Of a stretch of DNA of 38,350 bases, positions 7,558-17,945 are shown one piece after another (positions within the stretch are counted from its first letter, which is position 1; each line of letters begins with the position of its first letter). The DNA comes from an uncultured Pelagibacteraceae bacterium (lineage in GTDB: Bacteria > Pseudomonadota > Alphaproteobacteria > Pelagibacterales > Pelagibacteraceae): the NCBI GenBank assembly GCA_902560565.1, contig CACEMG010000010.1:1-38350 (forward strand), written 5' to 3'. Below the pieces are notes generated by a model. That model had not been told where the DNA came from. It saw only the letters and a list, made by a program, of their open reading frames with translations, and made no database searches. Position numbers and translations under genes: made by a program.

Positions 7558-9681
7558 ATGGCTTTTCTTCAAAAATATCCTAAAGCTGTCCAATGGTCAT
7601 TTTTGTTATTAGTATTCTTTGGATTATGTTTTGCAATAGAGGTTCCTGATGGATACGAATTTGCAAAAGCTGGAACTGAATTTATTGATAAAGATAAATT
7701 AGATCAAACAAAATACAGCGTGTTTTGGAGATTACCTGCTTTTATAGCATGGATGCCTGGGTGGATAAATGACTCAGTTTTTTTTCTATTAAATGAATGG
7801 GCACCCATAGAATATTTTGATAGCGATATTCAGGAGACAAAATCTCGTCCAGTTGTTCTTCATATTACAAGAATAATTTCTAGATCAATGCTTTTCATGA
7901 TTGAGTTCATAAGAGAAATTTTAATTGGAGGTGTTGAAACTGTAGTAGCATTTACTAGCTGGGATTGGTTAGATAAAAATCCTTGGGCAGAATTACCAGG
8001 CCTACCTTGGACTATTGTTGCTGGTGCAGCTGTAGTTTTAGGTTATAAATTAAACGGCAGGAATCTTGCTATCTTTGCTGGATTAACTATGATTTATATT
8101 TCAGCATTCGGTCAATGGAAACCTTCAATGCAAACTTTATCTTTTGTAATGGTTGCAGCCCCAATATCTTTCTTATTAGGATTAGGATTTGGAATATGGG
8201 CATACAGAAGTAAAAGAGTTGAAAATATTTTAAACCCACTTCTTAACGTTGCACAAACCATGCCACACTATTCTTATTTAGTTCCAATAATGGTTTTATT
8301 TGGTATTGGTGATCATGCTGGAGCAATAGCAACTATTATTTTTGCTACACCTCCTATGGTCAGATTGACTTTGTTAGGATTAAGAAAAGTTTCACCAGAA
8401 GTTATAGAGGCAGGAAAAATGAGTGGATGTAGTAATTTCCAACTCTTATTTAAAGTATTAATACCAACGGCTCGTAGAGATATTTTAATTGGTGTTAACC
8501 AAGTTATCATGCAGTGTTTAGCAATGGCTGTTATTGCATCTTTTATTGGAGCAAAAGGACTAGGCTGGAATTTATTATTAGCTTTGAACCAACTACGAAT
8601 AGGTTTAGCTTTAGAAGCAGGAATATGTATAACACTAATCGCTGTTTTGTTAGATAAAATGTCATTGGCTTGGGCAAACAAACAAATAAATTATTTTGAA
8701 AATCCAACTTTTTTTCAAAGAAATAAATATTTTATGATTTTTGTCGGGGTGGTCATAGCTGGATACATTTTATCATATATTGGAACATTCTATTTCAAGG
8801 AAGGGTTTAATTATCTTTTTATTGTTCCACACAATAAAGGAATATCTACAGAAGCATTTTGGAATTCTGGTGTAGACTGGATACTTGATAACTTTTTTGA
8901 TCCACTAAAAGTTTTTAATACTTGGTTAATTACACAAGTTTTAATTCCTATGAAAAATGCCTTCTTAAGAATGCCAGCAGTAGCTACTTTTGTACTTTTT
9001 ATGGGTGCTGGATATATTATTGGAGGAATAAGATCTGCAATTGTTGTTGGAAGCTTTACATTATTTATAGCTCTAACTGAGTGGTGGGATAGAGCGTTAA
9101 TAACCATGTATATGGCAACATTTGGCGTAATTGTTTCAGGTATTTTAGGTATAATAATTGGAACTTTAAGTGCACAAAGTAAAACAAGCACTAAAATTAC
9201 ATTGGCGGTGTGCGATACACTTCAAACATTTCCGTCTTTTATTTACCTAATACCTGTAATTATGTTATTTGGAGTAACAGACACTTCTGTTTTAATTGCG
9301 GTTGTAATTTACGCAACAATACCTGCAACCAGATACACAATAGAAGGATTAAGAAGTGTTCCATCAGCATTACATGATGCAGGATCAATGTCAGGAGTTA
9401 ACAGACTTCAAAGATGGATGAGAATAGAACTACCCTTGGCCTTTCCACACATGATGCTTGGAATAAATCAAACAGTCGTATTTGCATTGTTTATGGTAAT
9501 TATTGGAGCAATGATTGGCACAACCGATCTTGGACAATATATACTTAAAGCATTATCTGACAGACAAGGAACCGGTAATGGTTTGATGTTGGGATTATGT
9601 GTAGCATTTATTGGACTTGCAGTAGATAATTTAATACGTACTTGGGCTGAAAAACAAAAGAAATTGTTAGGGCAGGATTAG
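7558..9681 (+). CDS. tmoW: ABC transporter permease with two fused betaine-type permease domains
   Basis: This 707-aa integral membrane protein is made of two tandem BPD_transp domains. The ATPase-coupling loops are EAGKMSGCSNFQLLFKVLIP in the first half and DAGSMSGVNRLQRWMRIELP in the second. Betaine ProW proteins usually carry one domain (about 300-350 aa) and work as homodimers, whereas TMAO-type TmoW proteins are long, which supports the TMAO assignment. The protein starts with a TM helix and has a long N-terminal segment before the first permease core. It follows tmoV by 6 bp and is followed by glycerol kinase after 6 bp. Confidence 0.85.
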   Translation: MAFLQKYPKAVQWSFLLLVFFGLCFAIEVPDGYEFAKAGTEFIDKDKLDQTKYSVFWRLPAFIAWMPGWINDSVFFLLNEWAPIEYFDSDIQETKSRPVVLHITRIISRSMLFMIEFIREILIGGVETVVAFTSWDWLDKNPWAELPGLPWTIVAGAAVVLGYKLNGRNLAIFAGLTMIYISAFGQWKPSMQTLSFVMVAAPISFLLGLGFGIWAYRSKRVENILNPLLNVAQTMPHYSYLVPIMVLFGIGDHAGAIATIIFATPPMVRLTLLGLRKVSPEVIEAGKMSGCSNFQLLFKVLIPTARRDILIGVNQVIMQCLAMAVIASFIGAKGLGWNLLLALNQLRIGLALEAGICITLIAVLLDKMSLAWANKQINYFENPTFFQRNKYFMIFVGVVIAGYILSYIGTFYFKEGFNYLFIVPHNKGISTEAFWNSGVDWILDNFFDPLKVFNTWLITQVLIPMKNAFLRMPAVATFVLFMGAGYIIGGIRSAIVVGSFTLFIALTEWWDRALITMYMATFGVIVSGILGIIIGTLSAQSKTSTKITLAVCDTLQTFPSFIYLIPVIMLFGVTDTSVLIAVVIYATIPATRYTIEGLRSVPSALHDAGSMSGVNRLQRWMRIELPLAFPHMMLGINQTVVFALFMVIIGAMIGTTDLGQYILKALSDRQGTGNGLMLGLCVAFIGLAVDNLIRTWAEKQKKLLGQD

Positions 9682-9687
9682 TATTTT

Positions 9688-11157
9688 GTGAATGGAATAC
9701 TTGCCATTGATCAAGGAACCACATCATCTAGAGCAATAATTTTTTCAAAAAATGGCAAAAAATTAATTTCATCTCAATTAGAGTTTAAGCAATTTTTTCC
9801 AAAAAACGGATGGGTAGAACATAATCCCAACGAAATTTGGTCGACAACAATCAAAGTCACAAAAAATGTTTTGTTAAAGTCAAAGAAGTTAAAAATAAAT
9901 ATTAAAGCCTTAGGTATTACCAATCAAAGAGAAACAACAGTATGCTGGGATAAAAGAACTGGTGAACCAGTTTATAATGCAATTGTTTGGCAAGATAGAA
10001 GAACAGAAAAATATTGCAAAAAAATTAAAAAAAAGGAAAAATTAATTAGAAAAAAAACCGGTTTATTTTTAGACCCATATTTTTCTGCAACAAAAATAAA
10101 ATGGATAATAGATAACGTTCCAAAAGCTAAAAAATTATTTAAAAAAAATGAGTTGCTGTTTGGTACAATTGATAGCTTTTTGATTTGGAAATTAACCAAT
10201 GGAAAAATTCATGCAACAGATGCTACAAATGCCTCAAGAACAATGCTTTTTAATATTACAAGTAACAAATGGGATAAAGATATTTTAAAAATATTCAAAT
10301 TAAACGAAAAAATTCTTCCAACTGTTAAAAATTCTGCTGATGATTTTGGTTTTACAAGCGAGAAAATTGTTGGACAAAAAATAAAAATTTCTGCTGTATT
10401 AGGTGACCAGCAAGCAGCATCAATAGGTCAAGCATGTTTTGAAAAAGGATCAGTCAAAAGTACCTATGGCACAGGAGCCTTCTTATTAATGAATACCGGT
10501 GAAAAAAAGATCATGTCAAAAAATAAATTAATAACTACAATTTGTTACAGAATAAATAATAAAACTACATATGCTTTAGAAGGGTCTATATTTATTGCAG
10601 GTGCTGGCGTGCAATGGCTAAGAGATAAAATCAGGCTTATAGATAATGCTTATGAGACCGAAAAGATCGCGAAATCAAAAAAAAATAGTAAAGGCGTTTA
10701 TGTTGTACCAGCTTTTACAGGTCTAGGAGCTCCATACTGGAATTCCAAATCAAGAGGTTTAATCATGGGTCTTACAAGGGATAGTGATTGGAGAGATTTA
10801 GTGAGAGCAACAATTGAGTCTGTTGCTTATCAAACCTCTGATTTATTTGTATCGATGAGAAAAGATGGTTTAAACCCTAAAAGTGTTAAGGTTGACGGTG
10901 GTATGGTTTCAAACAATTGGTTTGTTCAATTTCTATCAGAGATTTTAAAAATAAAGATTACCAGATCAAAAATTAATGAAACTACTGCTTTAGGAGCTGC
11001 TTATATGGCTGGTTATCAAACTGGTATTTATAGATCACTCAGTGATATTAAACAAAATTGGAAAAAAGATAGAGACTTTAAACCAAAATTCAATAAAAGT
11101 TACAGAAATAAGTTATTGCAAGGTTGGCAACAAGCAATTAAAAAAACTTTAGCATAA
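9688..11157 (+). CDS. glpK: Glycerol kinase
   Basis: This 489-aa FGGY-family sugar kinase starts at GTG. The diagnostic segments are ILAIDQGTTSSRAIIF near the N-terminus, ALGITNQRETTVCWD, NAIVWQDRRT, DSFLIWKLTNG, GDQQAA, STYGTGAF, VVPAFTGLGAPYW and VDGGMVSNNW. Glycerol kinase makes glycerol 3-phosphate from glycerol and ATP in the cytoplasm. Length and motifs match functional GlpK throughout. It is embedded in the tmoVW run (6 bp after tmoW) with a glycerol-3-phosphate dehydrogenase 7 bp downstream. No dedicated glycerol facilitator gene is visible, so entry of glycerol must depend on diffusion or another transporter. Confidence 0.93.
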   Translation: MNGILAIDQGTTSSRAIIFSKNGKKLISSQLEFKQFFPKNGWVEHNPNEIWSTTIKVTKNVLLKSKKLKINIKALGITNQRETTVCWDKRTGEPVYNAIVWQDRRTEKYCKKIKKKEKLIRKKTGLFLDPYFSATKIKWIIDNVPKAKKLFKKNELLFGTIDSFLIWKLTNGKIHATDATNASRTMLFNITSNKWDKDILKIFKLNEKILPTVKNSADDFGFTSEKIVGQKIKISAVLGDQQAASIGQACFEKGSVKSTYGTGAFLLMNTGEKKIMSKNKLITTICYRINNKTTYALEGSIFIAGAGVQWLRDKIRLIDNAYETEKIAKSKKNSKGVYVVPAFTGLGAPYWNSKSRGLIMGLTRDSDWRDLVRATIESVAYQTSDLFVSMRKDGLNPKSVKVDGGMVSNNWFVQFLSEILKIKITRSKINETTALGAAYMAGYQTGIYRSLSDIKQNWKKDRDFKPKFNKSYRNKLLQGWQQAIKKTLA

Positions 11158-11164
11158 TTTTGTT

Positions 11165-12130
11165 ATGGCAAAAATATTAGTAATTGGTGGTGGAGCAATG
11201 GGATCAGCTTTTACGATTCCTTGTTTAGAGAATAAAAATAATGTCACAATTACTGAACCTTATAACAAACAATTTATAAATAATCTTAAATCAAAAAATA
11301 AATTTCATTCAGTATTAAAAATAAAGCTACCAAAAAAACTTAAATTCAGAATATTTTCAAAAGAACTTTTAAAAGAAAAGTTTAATTTGATAGTTATTGC
11401 ACTTAGTTTACCAGGAATTAATTTCATAAGTAAAGAATTAAAAAATATTGAAAATAAAACACCAATATTAATTTTAACAAAAGGTTTAAAATATGACAAA
11501 AAAAGAAGTAAAATTTTAACAATTTCTGAGCAAATTAAAATTAGCACTAAGAATAAAAATATTTCAGTTTTAAAAGGCCCATGTTTAGCAAAAGAACTAG
11601 CAACAAAAAATCAGACCAAAGTAATTATCGCAAATAAAAACATTAATATAGCAAAAAAAATTGGAAAATTAATTTCAACGAATTATTATTTAGTTGAATA
11701 TTCGACAGATATAATTGGTGTTGAAGTTTGCTCGGCTATAAAAAATATTTATGCTATGGTTATAGGCGCAGGTCAATCTTTAAATATGTCTTCAAGTTTA
11801 TTTCAAAAATCTTTAATAGAAATGAAATATTTAACAAAATATTTTAATGGTAAAGAAACCACAGTCGAAAGTCTAGCAGGTGTTGGTGATTTATATGTAA
11901 GCGCTGCTGGGGGAAGAAATAGTAAAATGGGTGATTATTTAGGAAAAGGTTTTACATTCAAATCTGCTAAGAAAAAATTTATGTTGAAAGATACAGTTGA
12001 AGGAGAACAATTGGCGAGAGAAATTGGACCTTTTATTTTTAAAAAAATTAATTTACAAAAAATACCTTTAATGATCAATTTACTTAAATCTTTATTAAAA
12101 AATAAAAAATTAAATTTAAAAAAATTGTAA
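11165..12130 (+). CDS. gpsA: NAD(P)-dependent glycerol-3-phosphate dehydrogenase
   Basis: The 321-aa protein opens with an NAD-binding motif, ILVIGGGAMGSAF (residues 4-16). It carries the family motifs LTKGL, VLKGPCLAKELA, EVCSAIKNIYAMVIGAG (with the active-site lysine region), and the substrate loop AGVGDLYVSAAGGRNSKMG. It interconverts glycerol 3-phosphate and dihydroxyacetone phosphate. Beside glpK it could feed glycerol into glycolysis or gluconeogenesis, or supply glycerol 3-phosphate for lipids. The sequence is divergent and very lysine-rich, and a second housekeeping gpsA may exist elsewhere. It is 7 bp after glpK and 5 bp before the iron alcohol dehydrogenase. Confidence 0.87.
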   Translation: MAKILVIGGGAMGSAFTIPCLENKNNVTITEPYNKQFINNLKSKNKFHSVLKIKLPKKLKFRIFSKELLKEKFNLIVIALSLPGINFISKELKNIENKTPILILTKGLKYDKKRSKILTISEQIKISTKNKNISVLKGPCLAKELATKNQTKVIIANKNINIAKKIGKLISTNYYLVEYSTDIIGVEVCSAIKNIYAMVIGAGQSLNMSSSLFQKSLIEMKYLTKYFNGKETTVESLAGVGDLYVSAAGGRNSKMGDYLGKGFTFKSAKKKFMLKDTVEGEQLAREIGPFIFKKINLQKIPLMINLLKSLLKNKKLNLKKL

Positions 12131-12135
12131 ATTTT

Positions 12136-13296
12136 ATGAAATCTAATTGGAACTACCCAACAACTGTCTGGGTTGGTAATAATAGAATAATTGAAATTAA
12201 TTCTGCATGCAAAAATCTTAAAATTAAAAAGCCATTGTTTGTCACAGATAAAGATCTAGTTGGTCTAGATTTTGTAAAAAATATAATTAAAATTATTGAA
12301 AAAGAATTCAAAAACTTGAATATTTTTTCCAATTTTTCTGGCAACCCCAATGGTGAGAATGTAGACGAAGGTGTTAAAGAATTTAAAAAAAACAATTGTG
12401 ATGGTGTAATAGCTTTTGGTGGTGGAAGTGGATTGGATGTTGGAAAAGCAATAGCGTTTATGTCTGGTCAAACAAGATCAATTTGGGATTTTGAGGATAT
12501 AGGTGATTACTGGAAAAGAGCTAACAACGATAATATCGCACCTATAATAGCTGTACCCACAACAGCAGGCACAGGTTCAGAAACTGGAAGAGCATCAGCG
12601 ATAATTAATAATGAAACTGGAGTAAAAAAAATAATTTTCCATCCTAAATTTTTACCGTCGATTGTAATTTTAGATCCAGTTTTAACTTTGGACCTTTCTC
12701 CTAGATTAACCGCTGCAACAGGGATGGATGCTTTAGCACATAACTTAGAGGCTTTTTGCGCTCCTGGATTTCATCCAATGGCGGACGGCATAGCGATAGA
12801 AGGTATAAGATTGACAAAAAAATCTTTAATTACTGCTGTTAAAGATGGAAAAAATTTAGAAGCAAGGTCAGACATGTTGGCGGCTGCAAGCATGGGATCT
12901 ACTGCGTTTCAAAAAGGGCTTGGTGCAATTCACTCATTAAGTCACCCGGTAAACGCACAATTTAATTTACACCATGGATTATCTAATGCAATTTTTATGC
13001 CTTATGTACTAACTTATAATAAAAAATTTATAGAAAAAAGAATAGTATCTGTTTGTGATTTCCTTGGTTTAAAAAAAGATTTTGAAAGTTTTTTGGATTG
13101 GATCTTAGAACTAAGAAAAGAGTTAAATATCCCACATGCTTTATCAGAAGTTATCAGCGAAGATAAATTTGATTTAGAAATGTTATCAAAAATGGCTCTC
13201 GAAGATCCTTCAACTGCGACAAATCCTAGATTGTTAAATATAGAAGATATGAAAAAATTATATTACCACAGTATGAAAGGTAATTTATTTTCATGA
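12136..13296 (+). CDS. Iron-containing alcohol dehydrogenase
   Basis: This 386-aa group III metal-dependent alcohol dehydrogenase has the NAD-binding loop AFGGGSGLDVGKA (residues 93-105) and the PTTAGTGSE motif (141-149). The predicted iron ligands are Asp198 and His202 (GMDALAHNLEA), His266 (GAIHSLSH) and His280 (NLHHG), all present. It oxidises an alcohol or reduces an aldehyde with NAD(P). Related SAR11 enzymes have been proposed to act on methanol, ethanol or other short alcohols in one-carbon metabolism, but substrate is not readable here. It overlaps the next gene by 4 bp (ATGA). Confidence 0.88.
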   Translation: MKSNWNYPTTVWVGNNRIIEINSACKNLKIKKPLFVTDKDLVGLDFVKNIIKIIEKEFKNLNIFSNFSGNPNGENVDEGVKEFKKNNCDGVIAFGGGSGLDVGKAIAFMSGQTRSIWDFEDIGDYWKRANNDNIAPIIAVPTTAGTGSETGRASAIINNETGVKKIIFHPKFLPSIVILDPVLTLDLSPRLTAATGMDALAHNLEAFCAPGFHPMADGIAIEGIRLTKKSLITAVKDGKNLEARSDMLAAASMGSTAFQKGLGAIHSLSHPVNAQFNLHHGLSNAIFMPYVLTYNKKFIEKRIVSVCDFLGLKKDFESFLDWILELRKELNIPHALSEVISEDKFDLEMLSKMALEDPSTATNPRLLNIEDMKKLYYHSMKGNLFS

Positions 13297-14081
13297 AAAA
13301 AATACTAATAGTAGAGGGTAATCTTAAAGAGGAAAATCAGCAATTTACTAATGCCGGCATTCAAACACACACAGAAAGTTTAAAAGATAGTATTGCATAT
13401 TTTACCAAAAATTTAGAAATTGATGTAGCAAATCCATCATCAGATCCTCAAGTTTTTGAGAATATCAAAAACCTTGAGGAGTACGACGGTCTTATTTGGG
13501 GCGGCAGTAGCTTAAATATTTATAATGACACAATTGAAATTCGTAGACAAATTGAATTTATGAAAGAATCTCAAAAAAAAATAAAAAAAATTCTTGCAAT
13601 ATGTTGGGGTATGCAAGTTGCCGTTACAGCAGCAGGTGGTGAGGTAAAGAAATGTCAAAAAGGAACACATAGAGGAATTGCACATCAAATACAAATAAAT
13701 GAAAATGGTTTAAAACATCCTCTTTATAAAAATAAAAAAAATAATTTTAACACTCCTGCATTTAATTTTGACGAAGTTTCAAAAGTTCCAGATAACGCTA
13801 TACTTTTATCATCAAATAAAATTAATAAAGTGCAAGGATTAAATTTTAAAATTAATGAGTGTGATATCTGGGGTATACAATATCATCCAGAGATATCATA
13901 CGATAAAATGATAAGATTGATCCATTTTAGAACCGAGAGATTAATCGAAAAGAAGGCTTTTGAAGATCAAAAAGAAATTGATAATCATGTTCAAATGATA
14001 GAGCAAGAAAATCAAATATCAAATAAAGATTTAAGAATGATCGAATTAAAAAATTGGATTGATTATTTAAATGAAAATTAA
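13293..14081 (+). CDS. Class-I glutamine amidotransferase-like protein
   Basis: This 262-aa protein has the triad GATase fold. The nucleophile elbow is AICWGMQ with Cys104, and the His/Glu pair lies in GIQYHPEI (His198, Glu200). The oxyanion segment is LIWGGSSLN. Standalone proteins of this type hydrolyse gamma-glutamyl bonds, either releasing ammonia for a partner synthetase or acting as gamma-glutamyl hydrolases. The C-terminal 50 residues are a charged extension (FEDQKEIDNHVQMIEQENQ) of unknown role. It is coupled to the alcohol dehydrogenase gene and overlaps gshA by 11 bp, so a role on gamma-glutamyl compounds such as glutathione or gamma-glutamylmethylamide is an attractive but unproven idea. 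Confidence 0.8.
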   Translation: MKKILIVEGNLKEENQQFTNAGIQTHTESLKDSIAYFTKNLEIDVANPSSDPQVFENIKNLEEYDGLIWGGSSLNIYNDTIEIRRQIEFMKESQKKIKKILAICWGMQVAVTAAGGEVKKCQKGTHRGIAHQIQINENGLKHPLYKNKKNNFNTPAFNFDEVSKVPDNAILLSSNKINKVQGLNFKINECDIWGIQYHPEISYDKMIRLIHFRTERLIEKKAFEDQKEIDNHVQMIEQENQISNKDLRMIELKNWIDYLNEN

Positions 14082-15312
14082 ATCTAAGCAACAAATAATA
14101 GAACATTTTATTTCAGGTAATAAACCAGATCAATTTATTGGTGTTGAGAATGAAAAATTTCTATTTAAAAAAAAAAGTAATGAAAGGGCAGATTACTCTG
14201 ATTTATTAAAAATTTTCAATTTTTTTAACTCAAAACTTAATTGGGAACCTATTAAAGAAAATGAAAATATTATTGGTTTAAAAAAAAATGGAAAAATGAT
14301 TACCCTAGAACCAGGAAATCAAATAGAATTGTCTGGTAGTCAATTATCTAATATTCACGAAGTCTGTTCTGAGTCATATGAATTTCAAGAAAAACTAAAT
14401 TTGGCATGTGAAAATTTTGATTTAAAAACTTTATCAGTAGGTTTCGACCCATTTTCGAGTATTGATAAAATTCCAAATAATCCAAAAAAAAGATACAAAG
14501 TAATGACAAAAGAGATGCCAAAAAATGGCTCCTTAAGCTTAGAAATGATGTATCAAACAGCTGGTACTCAGATAAATATTGACTACAAAAATGAGGAAGA
14601 TTTTAAAAAAAAATTTAAGGTAGCATCTTATCTAACACCAATAAGTATCGCATTATTTTCAAATTCTGCAATTAAGGAAAATAAATTCAGTGGTTATTTA
14701 TCTTATCGTTCGAAAGTTTGGCAAAACACTTCTAGAGCTGGATTACCAGAAATTTTTCTTGAAGAAATGTCTTATGAAAAATATGCAGATTTTGTTTTAA
14801 ATTACCCACTGTTATTTTATAAAAAAAATAATGAATATTTATTTCCAGATGGTAAAAAATATTCCGACTTAATAAAACAAGATGAAGCTGACAAAAGTAA
14901 TCTTGAATTACATTTATCCACAATCTTTACCGAAGTAAGATTAAAAAGCTACATAGAAATAAGATCTTTGGATGCATGTGAATGGGACTGTCATTGTGCT
15001 GGTCCAGCATTTTTGATAGGACTTCTTTATGGAAATTTAAATGAAACATATGAGATTATAAATAAATGGAAAAAAAAAGACATTTTAGAAGCATATTTTA
15101 ATAGTCCATCAAAAGGTTTTGGCACAGAAATAGATGGGAAAAGTATTTTAGATTGGTCAAATATTTTTTTAAAATTATCAAAAGAGGGATTAAAATTTAG
15201 AAATAAATTAAACTCAAAAAAAAATAATGAAGAAATATATCTTAAAAATATTGAGAGTATGATTACTAAAAAAAGCACCAAAGCTGAAGACGCCATTAAA
15301 AATCTAAATTAA
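14071..15312 (+). CDS. gshA: Glutamate-cysteine ligase, alphaproteobacterial/plant type
   Basis: This 413-aa enzyme belongs to the GCS2 family. Landmarks are FIGVENEKFLF near residue 22 (ATP/Mg acidic cluster), TLEPGNQIELSGSQLSNIHE, LSLEMMYQTAGTQINIDY, and the late FTEVRLKSYIEIRSLDAC core. It makes gamma-glutamylcysteine, the first step of glutathione synthesis. It is somewhat shorter than many homologues (about 450 aa). Its ATG lies inside the end of the amidotransferase gene, and its TAA shares one base with the gshB ATG, so the three genes are translationally linked. Confidence 0.88.
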   Translation: MKIKSKQQIIEHFISGNKPDQFIGVENEKFLFKKKSNERADYSDLLKIFNFFNSKLNWEPIKENENIIGLKKNGKMITLEPGNQIELSGSQLSNIHEVCSESYEFQEKLNLACENFDLKTLSVGFDPFSSIDKIPNNPKKRYKVMTKEMPKNGSLSLEMMYQTAGTQINIDYKNEEDFKKKFKVASYLTPISIALFSNSAIKENKFSGYLSYRSKVWQNTSRAGLPEIFLEEMSYEKYADFVLNYPLLFYKKNNEYLFPDGKKYSDLIKQDEADKSNLELHLSTIFTEVRLKSYIEIRSLDACEWDCHCAGPAFLIGLLYGNLNETYEIINKWKKKDILEAYFNSPSKGFGTEIDGKSILDWSNIFLKLSKEGLKFRNKLNSKKNNEEIYLKNIESMITKKSTKAEDAIKNLN

Positions 15313-16238
15313 TGATAAAAATTATAGCGATACAATCTAACAACCTAAAAACAATTAATCCGTTAACGGATACGTCCTTACAATTAGCAATTGAGGCTCA
15401 AAAAAGAGGTTTTAAAGTTTTTTGGTATGAAGCTAATAATTTAAGTATAATAAATTCTAAACTCCAAGCCCAAGGACATCTGGTATATTTTTTTGAAGGT
15501 AAAAAAAATTTTTATAAAATAAATAAAAAAATTAAATTTAATATTTCAAAAGCTGCTTTTATTTTAATAAGGCAAAATCCACCTTTTGATATGAATTATA
15601 TTAATTCTACATATTTTTTGGATAATATTGATCAAAAAAAAGTTATTAATAATCCATCTGCGATAAGAAATGTATCTGAAAAATTCTACTCTTCTAGATT
15701 TTTAAGATTTATGCCTCCGACTATTTTTTCAAATAGTATTGAGGACATCCATAAACATTACAAAAAATATAAGAAAATCGTAATAAAACCTTTAGATGGT
15801 TACGCAGGAAAAAATATACTCTTTTTAACAAAAAAATTTCCAAAACCAAAAGTATCTTTGTTTATTAAAAAATATAATTATTTGATGGTCCAAAAATATT
15901 TAAATAAAGTAAGATTTGGAGATAAAAGAGTATTTATAATTAAGGGTAAGGTAAAAGGTGCAATTAAAAGAGTTCCAAGAGCAGGATCTAACTTATCAAA
16001 TATTTCACAAGGTGGAACAGCGTTTAAAACTGGCTTAAGTAAAAAAGAATTAAAAATTTCCTCATTGATTGGCAAAAGTTTATTAAAAGATAAAATTTAT
16101 TTTGCTGGAATAGATTTAATTGATGGTTACCTCATTGGGGATATAAATGTTACATCTCCAACTGGATTACCTCAGTTTAAAGACCTTACAGGAAAAAATT
16201 TAGCAAAAGATTTTTGGGACGGTTTAGGTTTAAAATAA
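15312..16238 (+). CDS. gshB: Glutathione synthetase
   Basis: This 308-aa ATP-grasp enzyme has an N-terminal Rossmann-like half and the ATP-binding segment [18 protein letters not shown]. The metal and nucleotide motifs [35 protein letters not shown] and [12 protein letters not shown] are all family hallmarks. It adds glycine to gamma-glutamylcysteine. It follows gshA with a 1-bp overlap. Its 3' end overlaps the convergent fhs gene by 9 bp, so the long plus-strand run ends inside the opposing coding sequence with no room for a spacer terminator. Confidence 0.9.
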   Translation: MIKIIAIQSNNLKTINPLTDTSLQLAIEAQKRGFKVFWYEANNLSIINSKLQAQGHLVYFFEGKKNFYKINKKIKFNISKAAFILIRQNPPFDMNYINSTYFLDNIDQKKVINNPSAIRNVSEKFYSSRFLRFMPPTIFSNSIEDIHKHYKKYKKIVIKPLDGYAGKNILFLTKKFPKPKVSLFIKKYNYLMVQKYLNKVRFGDKRVFIIKGKVKGAIKRVPRAGSNLSNISQGGTAFKTGLSKKELKISSLIGKSLLKDKIYFAGIDLIDGYLIGDINVTSPTGLPQFKDLTGKNLAKDFWDGLGLK

Positions 16239-17918
16239 TCCTTCTATATCACCTTTTTTATTCAGTTTTATTTTATCAGCGGCGGGAACTCTTGGTAAAC
16301 CAGGCATTGTCATAATTGATCCACAAACTACAACAATAAACTCAGCACCAGATGATAATCTTACTTCTCTTATAGAAATTTCATGACCTGTAGGAGCTCC
16401 TTTTAATTTAGGATCAACTGAAAAACTGTACTGAGTTTTAGCTATACATACAGGTAATTTTCCATATCCATCATCCTCAAATATTTTCAACTGTTTTTTT
16501 ACATTGTCATCTGCAGTAATTGAACTCGCTTTGTATATCTCTTTAGCAATTGTTTCCACTTTACTCCACAATGATTGATTATCTTCATATAAAAACTTAA
16601 AATTATTCTTTTTTGAAACTTTGCATATCTTAACAACTTTTTTAGCTAAATCTTTTGCACCCTTTCCACCATCTGCCCAATGTGTAGACTCGCTAACCTC
16701 AACTTTTTGGCCTTTGCAAAAATCTTTTACAGCTGATATTTCATTTTTCGTATCTAAAATGAAACTATTAATAGCTACAATCGGTGTTAATCCAAATTTT
16801 TTTATATTACTTATATGTCTTTCTAAATTTACCAATCCTTTTTTTAGTGCATCTACATTTTCGTTTTTTAGATTTTCTTTTTCAATACCTCCGTGCATTT
16901 TTAAGGCTCTTATTGTTGCAACAATTACAACACAACTTGGTTTTATGTTTGATTTTCTACACTTAATATCTAAAAATTTTTCAGCACCTAGATCTGCGCC
17001 AAATCCTGCTTCCGTAACAACATAATCAGCAAGTTTTAAAGCAGACTTTGTTGCAATTACTGAATTACATCCATGCGCAATATTAGCAAAAGGTCCTCCA
17101 TGGATTAATGCAGGATTATTTTCTAAAGTTTGGGTTACATTCGGTCTTATAGCATCTTTTAAAAGAACAGTCATTGGTCCTTGTGCATTTAGATCTTTTG
17201 CGTAAACAGGTTTGCCATCAGTATTATATGCGATAGTTATATTTCCAATTCTTTTTTCTAAATCTTTTAAATCATTTGATAAGCAAAAAATTGCCATGAC
17301 CTCTGATGCAACTGTAATATCAAATCCATCTTCTCTAGGAAAATCTTTTGCTACACCTTGAGTATTAATATTTATGAATCTTAGAGCTCTATCATTCATA
17401 TCTATTACTCTTTTCCAAACAATTCTCTTATCATCGATTTTTAGTTTGTTACCCCAATAAATATGATTATCAATTAACGCAGATAGCAAATTATGAGCTG
17501 ATGTAATAGCATGGAAGTCTCCAGTAAAATGTAAATTAATTTGTTCCATAGGTACTACTTGTGCATAACCTCCTCCAGCAGCACCACCTTTCATACCAAA
17601 TGATGGCCCTAGACTTGGTTCTCTTAAACATACTATAGATTTCTTTCCGATTTTATTGAGTCCGTCATGCAATCCGACAGAGGTAGTTGTTTTTCCTTCA
17701 CCAGCAGGAGTAGGAGTGATTGCGGTAACTAGAATAAGATGTCCATCTTTTTTATTTTTTAATTTATTTAAGTATTCAAGGTTTATTTTCGCAATATGCC
17801 TACCCATAGGACTAAAGCTGCTATTATTATCTGGAACTTTGATTTTGCCTAAAATATCACTAATAGGCTTCATTTTTGCGGCTCGTGCGATTTCAATGTC
17901 TGATTTAACTGCGCCCAT
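16230..17918 (-). CDS. fhs: Formate-tetrahydrofolate ligase
   Basis: This 562-aa protein matches the usual FTHFS length. The ATP-binding loop is [12 protein letters not shown] (68-79), followed by [59 protein letters not shown] and [11 protein letters not shown], all family hallmarks. It interconverts formate and 10-formyl-THF with ATP. In methyl-osmolyte oxidisers it can run towards formate to recover ATP from THF-bound one-carbon units. It is divergent from soxB, whose product generates methylene-THF, with a 94-bp shared promoter region. Confidence 0.96.
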   Translation of the reverse strand: MGAVKSDIEIARAAKMKPISDILGKIKVPDNNSSFSPMGRHIAKINLEYLNKLKNKKDGHLILVTAITPTPAGEGKTTTSVGLHDGLNKIGKKSIVCLREPSLGPSFGMKGGAAGGGYAQVVPMEQINLHFTGDFHAITSAHNLLSALIDNHIYWGNKLKIDDKRIVWKRVIDMNDRALRFININTQGVAKDFPREDGFDITVASEVMAIFCLSNDLKDLEKRIGNITIAYNTDGKPVYAKDLNAQGPMTVLLKDAIRPNVTQTLENNPALIHGGPFANIAHGCNSVIATKSALKLADYVVTEAGFGADLGAEKFLDIKCRKSNIKPSCVVIVATIRALKMHGGIEKENLKNENVDALKKGLVNLERHISNIKKFGLTPIVAINSFILDTKNEISAVKDFCKGQKVEVSESTHWADGGKGAKDLAKKVVKICKVSKKNNFKFLYEDNQSLWSKVETIAKEIYKASSITADDNVKKQLKIFEDDGYGKLPVCIAKTQYSFSVDPKLKGAPTGHEISIREVRLSSGAEFIVVVCGSIMTMPGLPRVPAADKIKLNKKGDIEGLF

Positions 17919-17945
17919 ATATGCTTTCTTTAAGCTTTATATTAT

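Noticed and set aside
8313..9191. Minus-strand open frames of about 120 codons opposite the permease gene
   Set aside because: Antisense to an intact membrane protein gene; composition is what the complement of hydrophobic codons gives.
16621..17025. Plus-strand open frame of 134 codons opposite fhs
   Set aside because: It mirrors the conserved formate-THF ligase sequence; no ribosome site or recognisable domain.
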